A model generated the notes under the pieces. It made no database searches and had not been told where the DNA came from. It saw only the letters and a list, made by a program, of their open reading frames with translations. From contig CP046147.1 of assembly GCA_029593915.1 (NCBI GenBank), forward strand, positions 496,001-560,000: 64,000 nt of DNA. Direction: 5' to 3'. A program made the position numbers and the translations under genes. The stretch comes from Candidatus Lucifugimonas marina (GTDB lineage Bacteria; Chloroflexota; Dehalococcoidia; Lucifugimonadales; Lucifugimonadaceae). Position 1 is the stretch's first letter. Every line of letters begins with the position of its first letter. Shown here piece after piece: positions 1 through 8,756 of the stretch.

Positions 1-68
1 AGGATCAGGGCGCGGAACTGGGCATCGGCAAGAACTTCAAGCGATTTTGGGCGGAATTTCGAACGCAT
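1..68 (-). CDS. N-terminal fragment of a gene running off the window, possibly an MFS carrier
   Basis: An ATG on the minus strand lies directly after the TAA of the HAD phosphatase gene (TAAATG junction), so it is the next gene of the same transcript. Only about 22 codons are visible, starting MRSKFRPKSLEVLADAQFR. The spacing of basic and aromatic residues resembles the cytoplasmic start of the two MFS carriers upstream in the operon, but this is too short for a family call. Confidence 0.4.
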   Translation of the reverse strand, partial: MRSKFRPKSLEVLADAQFRALI

Positions 69-908
69 TTATTTGACTGCTGTAATCAGATTTTCGAGAA
101 CTATTGCAACGCCGTGGTGATTGTTCGATGCAGTTTGAAACCGCGCCAGCGATTTGATCTCAGGAATAGCGTTTTCGACCGCTACCGGCCAACCGCAATC
201 GCGAATTAGATCGATATCTACGTAGTCGTCACCAAACGAGAGAACGTCAGAAAGCGGTATGCCTGCAGACTCGAGTAGATCGGCAACTGCGCCTGACTTA
301 CTCGCGTCTGATGGCACGATGTTCAGGAACTGTTCCTCGGATGCCCTGAACACTACGCTGTTCTTAGTTAATCTCTCTTCGAGTAAAACTGCTGTTTCTT
401 CGAGATTCGTGCCGACACCGTTTACCGAAACCTTGACGGGTTGACACTGCATGGCTTCTTCGAATCCTAGAACCATGGTCGGGGTTGCAGCGTTGAATGC
501 CCATAGTTCGTTTATGTCATCGTCATGATTCACAGCGAACTGCGTTCCGTCGATTTCGAGCGTCATTCGCGCCCATGGTGCGTGCTCGTTGACCAGCGCC
601 CAGCAGTTGCGGGCGTCTGACTGATTCATCGTGCGTTTTAGTGAACCTGTCAGTCCCACTTTGCCTTCAGCTATCGTGCCGTTCATCTGTACCAGTGAGG
701 TGATTTCCAGAATGTCGTCGCCAACCAATATTGGCAGCACCCGTTCGGGGCGGGATGTTGCGATGACGATCGGGAGCCCGAGTTTGTGAACATTGTGAAT
801 GGCGGCGCGAGTGCGGTCGTCTAATCGAGAATCAGAATTTAGCGTGGTTTCGTCGAGATCCATCGCCACGGCTCTGGGCGTTTTTGTCGAGAAATCTGGG
901 AGGTTCAA
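69..908 (-). CDS. HAD superfamily hydrolase, Cof/HAD-IIB type phosphatase
   Basis: Predicted cytosolic phosphatase of 279 residues, the usual length for the Cof-like family, whose members dephosphorylate sugar phosphates or flavin/pyridoxal phosphates. Motif I is D17-L-D19-E-T21, the nucleophile and general acid pair; the Lys of motif III is near residue 209 (DASKSGAV) and motif IV is GDDYVD near residue 226. The long cap between motifs I and III fits type IIB. It overlaps the upstream MFS gene by 4 bases, so the two are translationally coupled. Substrate cannot be read from sequence. Confidence 0.85.
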   Translation of the reverse strand: MNLPDFSTKTPRAVAMDLDETTLNSDSRLDDRTRAAIHNVHKLGLPIVIATSRPERVLPILVGDDILEITSLVQMNGTIAEGKVGLTGSLKRTMNQSDARNCWALVNEHAPWARMTLEIDGTQFAVNHDDDINELWAFNAATPTMVLGFEEAMQCQPVKVSVNGVGTNLEETAVLLEERLTKNSVVFRASEEQFLNIVPSDASKSGAVADLLESAGIPLSDVLSFGDDYVDIDLIRDCGWPVAVENAIPEIKSLARFQTASNNHHGVAIVLENLITAVK

Positions 909-2188
909 CTTGTGGATTCTTCCGATTTGTTTTTGGCAGATTTACTGAGCAGGCTGGGCCAGACCAGTGCCGCTACGACTGTTGATACAAGACCTAGAGC
1001 ACCGAGAGTGCCTATCATGGCGGCAGAACCAATCTCTTCAGATATCCAGCCTCCCAGTAGTAGTCCTAACGGTAGGCCGTATATTCCGAGAGAGCGAATT
1101 CCCATCACTCGACCCCGGGTTTCGGCAGGGGCGGCCCTGAGCAGCCCGACGACCATCACTACAAACGTGGTGCCTCCGCTGAATCCCCAGAGCAGGAGGA
1201 TTAGTGCGAATACCCAGAGTGGTGGAGTCAGGGCGAGTAGCAGCATGAGCGCATGCCAGATGATCGACCCGATAATCATGATTCGACTGGGGTTACCGAT
1301 ATTTTGTCGTACGCCGAGAGTGAGTGCGCCAGATAAAGCTCCAAGGGAGGCTGCAGCAGCGAGGAGTCCGATACCCGTTCCGCCGAGATCGTATAGCTCG
1401 TCGCCGACGACAGTCATTAGCCCATTAACGATTGGGAAGGCAGTGAATTCGATCAAGAACGAGAAGAAGATCAATCCCGGCAGCAGGTCGCTTTTCCTTA
1501 CATAACGAAACCCTTCGCTCAGTCCTGCTCGGATGCTTTCAGTGTTCACTTTGGCTCTGACGACGCGAGAACTGACCTTGAGTGCTGCCAATGTCGAGAG
1601 TAGGTAGAGGATTGTGATCGTTACGTACGCCCAATCGAGTCCGACCAACTCGAAGATCGTTCCACCTGCTATCGATCCGAGCACTCTTGCTCCATCGAGA
1701 GTCGAACGTGAAAGTCCTATCGCACCGTGCAGCGAATGAGCTGGTACGGCATCGGTTGTTAGTGCCTGAACCAGTACGAGATCGAGCATTCTGACCATGC
1801 TGCCTGCGGTGACGATTGCGTAGGCGTGCCACAGAACGAGAGTATCGGTAATTATCAGAGCAGTAAGGATTACTGCCAGCACTACACCGAATACACGGAC
1901 GAATACCTGCAGCCATTTTCGATTGAACCTGTCGACCATCAGTCCGTAGAGAGGTCCGAGCAGTGTTCCTGCGAATTTGAGAGCGCCGACTAGTCCTACA
2001 AGTAGGGGCGAACCTGTATCACGAAGCACAAACATCGCGAGCACGATGATCTCCATTTCGATAGCCCACAGATTCAGGGCTTCAGAGGACCAGACGAACT
2101 TGTAGTCGCCGAAGCGCAGCACTCGGAACGGGTTCATTCCCGTTCGAGTTAGGTGAGGGGCAGCGTTTGGCGCATCGGCTTCGTGCAT
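905..2188 (-). CDS. MFS transporter
   Basis: Predicted inner-membrane carrier of 427 residues with about twelve hydrophobic segments. The MFS loop signature between segments 2 and 3 is visible as GLMVDRFNRK near residue 82, and a related loop GRVMGIRSLG lies near residue 360. The N-terminal region SLEALNLWAIEMEIIVLAM resembles enterobactin-exporter-like (EntS/MFS_3) carriers. It follows a second MFS gene of similar layout, so the pair may be paralogous. Substrate unknown; export is as likely as uptake. Confidence 0.85.
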   Translation of the reverse strand: MHEADAPNAAPHLTRTGMNPFRVLRFGDYKFVWSSEALNLWAIEMEIIVLAMFVLRDTGSPLLVGLVGALKFAGTLLGPLYGLMVDRFNRKWLQVFVRVFGVVLAVILTALIITDTLVLWHAYAIVTAGSMVRMLDLVLVQALTTDAVPAHSLHGAIGLSRSTLDGARVLGSIAGGTIFELVGLDWAYVTITILYLLSTLAALKVSSRVVRAKVNTESIRAGLSEGFRYVRKSDLLPGLIFFSFLIEFTAFPIVNGLMTVVGDELYDLGGTGIGLLAAAASLGALSGALTLGVRQNIGNPSRIMIIGSIIWHALMLLLALTPPLWVFALILLLWGFSGGTTFVVMVVGLLRAAPAETRGRVMGIRSLGIYGLPLGLLLGGWISEEIGSAAMIGTLGALGLVSTVVAALVWPSLLSKSAKNKSEESTS

Positions 2189-2297
2189 GCGAGAGATTTT
2201 GTCACGTGAGTGGGGCGTTGGTCACATGGGTGAGTTGCAAACTACGTGACGTCAGTGCGCTAATGCACGATGTTAGCGTTTTCAGCGATTGCCCTAG

Positions 2298-3545
2298 CTA
2301 ATTGGCTTTTCGGAGCGCGGGAGTGAAGAGTATGGCTGATCCGGCCACCACGAGACTGCCAGCTATTCCAATGAACAGCGTTGCTTCGATTCCGATAGCT
2401 TCAATTCCCGCGCCACCAATCAACCAACCTAGTTGATGAGTGAGCACCGTCATGAAGTAGAGGCTCATCACTCGGCCGCGCATTTCTTCCGATGCCGTGG
2501 TTTGGAGTAGGACTGGAACAGAAATCATCCATGATGCGAATGCCAAACCCTGCATGGTCATTGCAATTCCGGCGGTGACAATGTCGGGCGCAATTGCGAA
2601 TATCGCAGTTGAGAAGTTGAGCATCAGCATTGCAAATATCAGTAGGTAGCCTTTTCTTATCTTGTTGCTGAATGCGAACAAAAGGAACGAACCGATAAGA
2701 GCGCCGACACCGCTGAGACCAAGCATCACTCCGTACCCGACTTCACCAAGCCCGAGAATGTCTTTCACTTTGACCGGGATCGCCGGCTGCATCATTCCCA
2801 TGAATATGGCGCTAGTTCCGATTATCAGAAGAGCACGGATGAGCGGCTGCCTGTACGAGTAGCCGATACCGAGCCTGATATCGGTGAACATATTTCGACC
2901 GCTGGGTACCGGAACGTGACGAGTTCGCACTCGGAAAATCATGAAAGCTGAGAATGCGTATAGACCCGTGAGCACGTAGAAAGCCGTGTCGAATCCGAGT
3001 AGTAGTAGCGCACCACCTAGACTGGGTCCCGCGATAGTCGCCGTCATCGAAATACCAGTGTTGAGACTCGATGCTGATACCAGTCGTTCCCGGCCGACCA
3101 CATCGACGGCAAACGCCTGACTAGTTGGGTTGTGAAGTGCGAACATTGACCCTGTCATAAGCGATATAGGTATCAGGTGCCACCATTCGAGCACATCGGC
3201 TGTGAGCAGGATTGCGGTTAGTAGCGACATCGAAGCGATGATGACTTTGGTACGCCATAGAAGCTGCCAGCGTTCGGTTCTATCGGCGAGCGCTCCGCCA
3301 ATCAATGAGATAGAAATGATTGCAATACCTGGCATTGCGTTCACGAGCCCCATGAGAGTGGCTGAATCTGTCTTGTCGAGAACAATCCACGCCTGTGCCA
3401 TGTTCCTGATTTGGTAACCGGCGAAGGTGGCGAGATTCGATAACACCAGCAGGCGATAGTCACGGACGCCCAGAATGCTGAACGGACCGTGGGCAGGTTT
3501 AGCCGATTCTGTCGAACTGCTTGTTCTAGAATTTTGCGTTTCCAC
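2298..3545 (-). CDS. MFS transporter
   Basis: Inner-membrane carrier of 415 residues, roughly twelve segments, with the MFS signature GGALADRTERWQLL near residue 83 and a repeat GRVMSLYFM near residue 359. Like its downstream neighbour it looks like the EntS/MFS_3 group (NLATFAGYQIRNMAQAWIV at the first segment). It sits between the enolase-superfamily gene and the second MFS gene on the same strand, with a 261-bp gap upstream and 109 bp downstream, so it may have its own promoter. Substrate not inferable. Confidence 0.85.
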   Translation of the reverse strand: METQNSRTSSSTESAKPAHGPFSILGVRDYRLLVLSNLATFAGYQIRNMAQAWIVLDKTDSATLMGLVNAMPGIAIISISLIGGALADRTERWQLLWRTKVIIASMSLLTAILLTADVLEWWHLIPISLMTGSMFALHNPTSQAFAVDVVGRERLVSASSLNTGISMTATIAGPSLGGALLLLGFDTAFYVLTGLYAFSAFMIFRVRTRHVPVPSGRNMFTDIRLGIGYSYRQPLIRALLIIGTSAIFMGMMQPAIPVKVKDILGLGEVGYGVMLGLSGVGALIGSFLLFAFSNKIRKGYLLIFAMLMLNFSTAIFAIAPDIVTAGIAMTMQGLAFASWMISVPVLLQTTASEEMRGRVMSLYFMTVLTHQLGWLIGGAGIEAIGIEATLFIGIAGSLVVAGSAILFTPALRKAN

Positions 3546-3807
3546 TGTATTTGCAGATCTATCGGACAGAGCTGTTTCCTCGTATGGGGTGATGCAGACT
3601 CTTTGGGTCAGCTATAGCTACCCGAATAGAACAAATGAATCGCGTACGGGCGTGTGCCTGCGTGCACGCGTACGCACGAGAGAGAATCAGGATGCTGACT
3701 AGCGGGGTATGGGGTTCTTCCACGCTGACCGGCCACAACACGGTTAAGTTTATTCTCACATTCTCAGAATGGTTGAATACGTTGCGGCTGGATGCGTGAT
3801 TCAGAAA

Positions 3808-4998
3808 CTAGCGTTTGACGATAAATGGTTCCAGCAGCGATTCGTTTATTTCGACTCCGATACCGGGGCGGTCTGGAAGAGCAAATCCGCCATCGGCGTA
3901 TTGCCATGCTGTGTCTGATGCCTCTTCGAGACGATCAGATAATCCTCCCTGGAATTCCTGGAGGTAGTCAGGCGGTGCAACGGCTGCGCACTGCAAAGTC
4001 GCTGCCTGGAATACCGATACGCCGGTGCCCATGTGCGGTGTTGTTTTGATTCCGGCTTTTGCCGCGATATCCATTTGAACCATGTAATCGGTGAAGCCCG
4101 TTCGTCCGATATCTGGCTGATAAACGTCGAGTGCACGTGGTTGTTGCACCCACTGTTCCATCTGATAGCGGGAGCGGAAGTGCTCGCCAAGCGCGATATC
4201 GGCACCCGGCTTCTTTACTAGCTCTTGGTGACCTACGAGATCTTCAGGCTGAAGCGGGCATTCGAAGAATCGAACGTTGCGTTTTCCATACTCAACTTTT
4301 CCGAGTTCAGCCGATTCATGCGAGCACATCCAAAGAGTGTCGACCATCCACTGTTCTAAATTGGGCGCACCAGCCATGAGCCCATCGAGCTCGGTAGTTC
4401 CTGCCTCAACATCGCCAGTTAGGAAGATTTTTGCACCTTTTAGTCCGGTGTCGATCCACGAGTTCACGTGGTCAACACGCTCTTCCAAAGTCGAACGGCG
4501 AACACCTGAGAGGTACACATCGAACTTGCTACGAGGGTTGGGGGCGAGCAGGGCAGCGACGGGCGTTTGTTCGCGCTTGCCTATCGCATCCCAAACAGCG
4601 ATATCGAGAGCTGCTAGTGCATCGAGCCAGTAGCCAGACGAGTAACCCCTGCCTCGCTGGGTGTCGTATAGGAAATCCCACAGCGCTCCCGGGTTTTCAA
4701 ACTCTTGCCCTTCAACCATTTGAGCCATGATGTCGTTGAGAAGTAGCACGACCACTTCGGGTCCGATGCCAGCGTTGGCTTCTCCCCAGCCTGTGGTCCC
4801 ATCTGAGAGAGTCACTTTTACGAGCGGCGTTTCCACGTATCGTGCGTATACGGTTTGCCAACCTTGTTTGAACTCGAAACGTTCAGTAACTCGATCGCCT
4901 TCGTTCGCTCGGTAGGACTCCCAGTATGAAGCTGAGTTTTTGAACGCAAGGTGAATTGATTCGACTGACTTGATACTGAAGCTAGTGTTGGACGGCAT
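3808..4998 (-). CDS. Mandelate racemase / muconate lactonizing enzyme family protein
   Basis: Enolase-superfamily enzyme of 396 residues, normal length. These enzymes abstract the alpha-proton of a carboxylate and act as racemases, cycloisomerases or sugar-acid dehydratases. Visible parts: capping domain to about residue 130; barrel Lys in GLKGAKIF; metal ligands in MVDTLW (Asp), FFECPL (Glu) and ALGEHF (Glu); Asp in YQPDIGR; general-base His in TPHMGTG. The second Lys of the usual KxK motif is Phe here, which argues against a true mandelate racemase and for a dehydratase-like subgroup. It is divergent from the ABC binding-protein gene, which suggests uptake and catabolism of organic acids. 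Confidence 0.85.
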   Translation of the reverse strand: MPSNTSFSIKSVESIHLAFKNSASYWESYRANEGDRVTERFEFKQGWQTVYARYVETPLVKVTLSDGTTGWGEANAGIGPEVVVLLLNDIMAQMVEGQEFENPGALWDFLYDTQRGRGYSSGYWLDALAALDIAVWDAIGKREQTPVAALLAPNPRSKFDVYLSGVRRSTLEERVDHVNSWIDTGLKGAKIFLTGDVEAGTTELDGLMAGAPNLEQWMVDTLWMCSHESAELGKVEYGKRNVRFFECPLQPEDLVGHQELVKKPGADIALGEHFRSRYQMEQWVQQPRALDVYQPDIGRTGFTDYMVQMDIAAKAGIKTTPHMGTGVSVFQAATLQCAAVAPPDYLQEFQGGLSDRLEEASDTAWQYADGGFALPDRPGIGVEINESLLEPFIVKR

Positions 4999-5152
4999 GT
5001 TTACCCGTGTTTACTTGTTGAAGCGTTGTGATTAGAGAACGTAAATTCGAAATTGACAGCGGAAGTTTACTGCTGAAACAAGTGCGTTGGTAGTAATTAT
5101 TACTCTTAGTTGTAGTTACCGTGAACCGTGTTCTTTTGAAGGTTAGTGGACG

Positions 5153-5180
5153 TTGACTTTTCAGTTGATCCGTGTATATT
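5153..5180 (+). promoter_or_regulatory. Sigma-70-type promoter for the solute-binding protein gene
   Basis: A -35 box TTGACT at 5153-5158 and a -10 box TATATT at 5175-5180 are separated by 16 bases. It lies in the 391-bp divergent gap between the enolase-family gene and the binding-protein gene and points to the latter. The match is close to consensus, which fits the high expression usual for ABC binding proteins. Confidence 0.65.
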
Positions 5181-5186
5181 TCGCGG

Positions 5187-5389
5187 CTGCTTACGTTGGA
5201 GTAACTGGATAGTTTTGTTCTATTCAAACCTCTACGTAACAAGGCAATTACGAAGCTGGGGCACGGCTGGCAACGAGTGGAAAGGGTTTCCTTTTCATCA
5301 GAGTCACCGGGTAGACCCTGGTAATGGAACGAGCTTATTTTCTCTTGAAGATGAGTAACTTCTATATTTGGCCTTTCGGAGGAAATAGC
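5187..5389 (+). promoter_or_regulatory. Long 5' leader of the binding-protein gene
   Basis: From the predicted start site near 5187 the mRNA would carry about 200 untranslated bases before the ATG at 5390. It contains short self-complementary pieces (GGAAAGGGTTTCC near 5280; CCGGGTAGACCCTGG near 5308) and ends in a strong ribosome site, GGAGG at 5379-5383. I recognise no known riboswitch class. Nothing else gene-like is visible in 4999-5389. Confidence 0.35.
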
Positions 5390-7480
5390 ATGGATCTTAG
5401 TTTGAATAAGCGATGGGCGCCTGTGCTTCTAGCACTGGCAAGCATGCTTCTCATTGCTGCGGTCGCCTGTGGTGGCGACGACGGTGATGACGGCGGCTCA
5501 TCTGTAGCTGCTACCGCAGCTCCAGCAGCAACTGCAGCCCCTGCGGCTACAGCAAAGCCTGCTGATGCTGGTGGTACTAGCGACGCTGCCGCAACCGCAG
5601 CCCCTGCAGCAACTGTTGCAAAGGATGCGGGCCCAGCAGCAACAAAGGCACCCGACGCAATGGGTGGCCCAGAAGGTTCACTAGTACGGGCTTTCCGTAC
5701 TCTTGAAGCTGTCTACGGTATTGGCTATGTTGGCCCATACCGAACATCGGCAACTAACCAAATTGGTGGTATCGAAGAAAGCCTCTTCAACTTCCAAAAC
5801 GGTAACCCAATGACTCCGTTCCTTTTGGACACGTGGGACATTGACGCTGGTGGTACTCGAGCCCGATTGACTCTCAAGAAGGGTCTAAAGTGGCAGAGCC
5901 CAATTGGCTACGAAGACAAAGACTTTGGTGAGCTGAACGCTGCCGAACTCGTTGAGTGGTTCAACCGCTCGAACGCAACGACTAACCCTGAATCCACATA
6001 CGGTGACAGTGGTGACTTCGCTGCGATCTTCTTGGAAGCCACAGCAGTTGACGATTACACTGTTGAAATCGGTCTTGTTTCACCTGTTTACTACTGCCTA
6101 CCAGTTTCTCAGTTCGGTTGTCTTTCAGCCGCACGAGGACCTCACAAGGTAACTAGTGCCGACACCGAAGGTGTTGAATGGGCTCGAGCAAACCACATTG
6201 GTACTGGTCCATACGTACAGGGTGAATGCACACCTGGTGACCGCTGCACAATGCACGCAGTATCAGAGCACTGGCGACAGGTTGGTAACGTTGCAACAAT
6301 CACGGGACTTCAGGTTCCAGAAGCAACAACCCAGATTGCTATGCTCAAGAACGGTGCGATTGACATGACCGAGCTTGACTACAAGCTCCTTCCAGACGTT
6401 ATTGCGGACGGTTTCACCTTCCTCGAGACAATGCCTGGTGGATTCGTTGGTCAGTCGATTCTCTTCTCAGGAAACCTGTGGGAGCACTCGCACGCACGAA
6501 CTAACGAGCCTCTCGAGCCATGGAATGCTCCTCCTCTAGAGAAGGACTACCCTTGGATCGGTAACCCATGGGGACACCAGGGCGGAACTTGCACCGACGG
6601 TGCTGGCGCTGGTCTGGAACTCTGTGGAAATGCTCCATACACCGACACCGACAACCCTGCCGGTATGGATGACATGGAACAGTCCCGACTCGTTCGACTT
6701 GCTCTTTCGACAGCTATCGACCGTGGTGCTATCAACGACTCACTGTTGAACAACATTGGTACTCCGATTTACTCTGAGTACATGGGGCCTGAGTACCCTG
6801 GTTGGGATGCTTCACGCCAGACCGGTTGTTTCGACTGGCTTGGTAACGAAATTACCTGTGAAGGCACAGTACAGAGTGTTTCATGGGAAATTGCTGACGG
6901 TGACCTCGATGTAGCTGGTGCGCTTCTTGACGCTGCGGGTTACCCGCTCGTTGGTGGACAGCGCCAGGGCTTTGAGAAGATCACTCTTCAGGCTTACTCA
7001 GCAGAAGCAGGACCTGTTGGTCTTGAAGTTGCTGACACTGTTATGTCTGACTGGGCCCGACTCGGTATCGAGATCGAAGGTCTTGTAGAGGACTACGGTG
7101 GAGTTATCAGCCCACGAATGCGACAGCGCGTTCAGTTCCTGCCTGTTCTAAAGAACGGTGACGTTCACTCGAACGTATACCCAATTGACTGGCCGCTGCC
7201 TACGGTGGACACATCGTCGTCACGACCTGGTTGGGGTGTTGGTTTCGAGTCTCAGGCTGGTGCTAAGTGGCTCTTCGAGATTCTCGGTGAGCAGGACGCA
7301 AGCGTCCGAGCTGAAAAGCACTTGAACTGGGTTGACTACAGCATGTTCTGGCTCCAGTACGCTGGTGTGTTCCAGGTTCCTAAGGGAATCGTTGTGAACG
7401 ACCGTGTAAAGAGCTGGGATGGCTATCAGCAGCACTACTCAAACGTGTCTTCGAACCCTGAGTTCATCGTACTCAACTAA
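5390..7480 (+). CDS. ABC transporter substrate-binding lipoprotein, peptide/oligopeptide family (SBP family 5)
   Basis: Start chosen at ATG 5390 because GGAGG lies 6 bases upstream and the product begins with a lipoprotein signal: charged start, hydrophobic stretch and lipobox LLIAAVACGG, cysteine near residue 27. An Ala/Thr/Pro-rich linker follows (about residues 38-90), then a family 5 binding fold: GGIEESLFNF, WDIDAGGTRARLTLKKGLKW and a later region with ALSTAIDRGAIND. At 696 residues it is longer than most OppA/DppA proteins (about 500-600). It is anchored outside the membrane and would deliver ligand to the permeases encoded downstream. Ligand unknown; family members also bind opines, sugars and nickel. 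Confidence 0.9.
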   Translation: MDLSLNKRWAPVLLALASMLLIAAVACGGDDGDDGGSSVAATAAPAATAAPAATAKPADAGGTSDAAATAAPAATVAKDAGPAATKAPDAMGGPEGSLVRAFRTLEAVYGIGYVGPYRTSATNQIGGIEESLFNFQNGNPMTPFLLDTWDIDAGGTRARLTLKKGLKWQSPIGYEDKDFGELNAAELVEWFNRSNATTNPESTYGDSGDFAAIFLEATAVDDYTVEIGLVSPVYYCLPVSQFGCLSAARGPHKVTSADTEGVEWARANHIGTGPYVQGECTPGDRCTMHAVSEHWRQVGNVATITGLQVPEATTQIAMLKNGAIDMTELDYKLLPDVIADGFTFLETMPGGFVGQSILFSGNLWEHSHARTNEPLEPWNAPPLEKDYPWIGNPWGHQGGTCTDGAGAGLELCGNAPYTDTDNPAGMDDMEQSRLVRLALSTAIDRGAINDSLLNNIGTPIYSEYMGPEYPGWDASRQTGCFDWLGNEITCEGTVQSVSWEIADGDLDVAGALLDAAGYPLVGGQRQGFEKITLQAYSAEAGPVGLEVADTVMSDWARLGIEIEGLVEDYGGVISPRMRQRVQFLPVLKNGDVHSNVYPIDWPLPTVDTSSSRPGWGVGFESQAGAKWLFEILGEQDASVRAEKHLNWVDYSMFWLQYAGVFQVPKGIVVNDRVKSWDGYQQHYSNVSSNPEFIVLN

Positions 7481-7517
7481 GAGCTTTTGTTCTTAGGAAG
7501 CAATTAGTTTGCTTACT

Positions 7518-7557
7518 AAGGCGGGGGGCGGTTTTTCCGGCCCCCGCCTTTCTTTTT
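7518..7557 (+). terminator. Intrinsic terminator after the binding-protein gene
   Basis: AAGGCGGGGG (7518-7527) pairs with CCCCCGCCTT (7541-7550), followed by TCTTTTT. It separates the binding-protein gene from its permeases, so permease expression needs read-through or the promoter at 7635. Confidence 0.85.
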
Positions 7558-7634
7558 AACTAGCTTTGTTCAAATACTGAATTTGATGAAATTGGTAAGC
7601 GCTTATTTGCGCTCTCAGGGCTAGTTAGTGAGCG

Positions 7635-7663
7635 TTGACATAGGCAGTTACGAATGCTAAATT
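7635..7663 (+). promoter_or_regulatory. Consensus promoter for the permease genes
   Basis: TTGACA at 7635-7640, a 17-base spacer and TAAATT at 7658-7663, with a TGC extension directly upstream of the -10 box. It gives a leader of about 124 bases before the permease ATG at 7794. The 313-bp gap 7481-7793 holds only this promoter and the preceding terminator. Confidence 0.75.
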
Positions 7664-7793
7664 TTCGCTGCACTCGGTAACGATTGGGACCTTATATAGC
7701 GTCCGATTCGAGTATGATGCTGATCAGCGCACCGGCGTTGTCGGCTGTACGGCAATTCAACCTTTGTGGAATAAGTTCGAAAGTACGCAATAA

Positions 7794-8744
7794 ATGGCTA
7801 ATTTTCTAGCAAGACGATTTCTTTCATCGCTTGTGTCGGTGATCGGTGCGACGATCGCAATTTTCGTCCTAATCCAATTTCATAGTGACCCACGAGAGTT
7901 GTTTATTCCGGACTCCGGATATGGCATCACACAAGAGCAGTGGGAAGCACTTGGCGAACGCATGGGACTGAACGACCCGCTGTGGAAGCAGTATCTAACT
8001 TGGGTCGGAAATACCCTGCGTGGTGACCTTGGTGTCTCGCTCGCTCGTGACCGTGCTGTTGTCGATTTGATCAAGGGTAAGATCGGAGCGACTGTCCAGC
8101 TCGCGATAGGAGGCTGGATCTTCGCCATCGCCTTAGGAATTCCAATGGGGGTGTTGGCTGCAGTAAAGCGCGGCACCTTCTGGGACTATTTCGGAAGAGG
8201 AATGGCGATTGTTGGTCAGGCTGCACCGCCGTTTGTAACGGGTTTGGTAGCAATCTGGTTCTTCGCTGTGTGGCTGGAATGGCTTCCAGCCGGTGGGCGA
8301 TCACCTGACTTCAACTGGAAAGAATATCTACTACCTTGTATGGCACTCGGTTGGGGTGCAGCGGCTAGCTTGATGCGCCTAACCCGATCTTCGATGCTCG
8401 AAGTGATGGACTCTGAGTACATCCGACTTGCCCGTGCTAAGGGTGTTGGCTGGAACTGGGTTATCTACAAGCACGCATTGCGTAACGCTTTGATCGCTCC
8501 GGTTACTTCAGCACTGCTGGTGTTCTCGGGTTGGTTGAACGGTGCGTTGGTTGTTGAGATTGTGTTCTCGTGGCCTGGAATCGGTTACGACGCTCTGTTC
8601 AGGGCTGTGAACGATAACGACTTCCCGCTTCTGCTTGGAACCGTGTTCATCTTCATTTTGATCTATCTGGTGTTCGCAACTATCGCTGATATTGCGTACA
8701 CACTCATCGACCCCCGAGTACGTCTCGGCAACTCTGCGGACTAA
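7794..8744 (+). CDS. ABC transporter permease, DppB/OppB type
   Basis: Inner-membrane permease of 316 residues with about six segments. The N-terminal LARRFLSSLVSVIGATIAIFV and the loop with NDPLWKQYLTW and GDLGVSL are typical of DppB/OppB. The EAA loop that docks the ATPase is visible as YIRLARAKGVGWNWVIYKHA near residues 210-230. It pairs with the DppC-type permease 12 bases downstream, and both probably serve the lipoprotein encoded upstream. Confidence 0.92.
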   Translation: MANFLARRFLSSLVSVIGATIAIFVLIQFHSDPRELFIPDSGYGITQEQWEALGERMGLNDPLWKQYLTWVGNTLRGDLGVSLARDRAVVDLIKGKIGATVQLAIGGWIFAIALGIPMGVLAAVKRGTFWDYFGRGMAIVGQAAPPFVTGLVAIWFFAVWLEWLPAGGRSPDFNWKEYLLPCMALGWGAAASLMRLTRSSMLEVMDSEYIRLARAKGVGWNWVIYKHALRNALIAPVTSALLVFSGWLNGALVVEIVFSWPGIGYDALFRAVNDNDFPLLLGTVFIFILIYLVFATIADIAYTLIDPRVRLGNSAD

Positions 8745-8756
8745 CGAGGATTACTC

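Noticed and set aside
912-1505. Plus-strand open frame inside the first MFS gene
   Set aside because: Shadow of a membrane-protein gene; Pro/Ser/Arg-rich product without motif or ribosome site.
3641-3676. Two CGTACG palindromes upstream of an MFS gene as an operator
   Set aside because: Short and alternating purine-pyrimidine context (GTGTGC, CGTGCACG) explains the self-complementarity; no regulator or spacing rule supports it.
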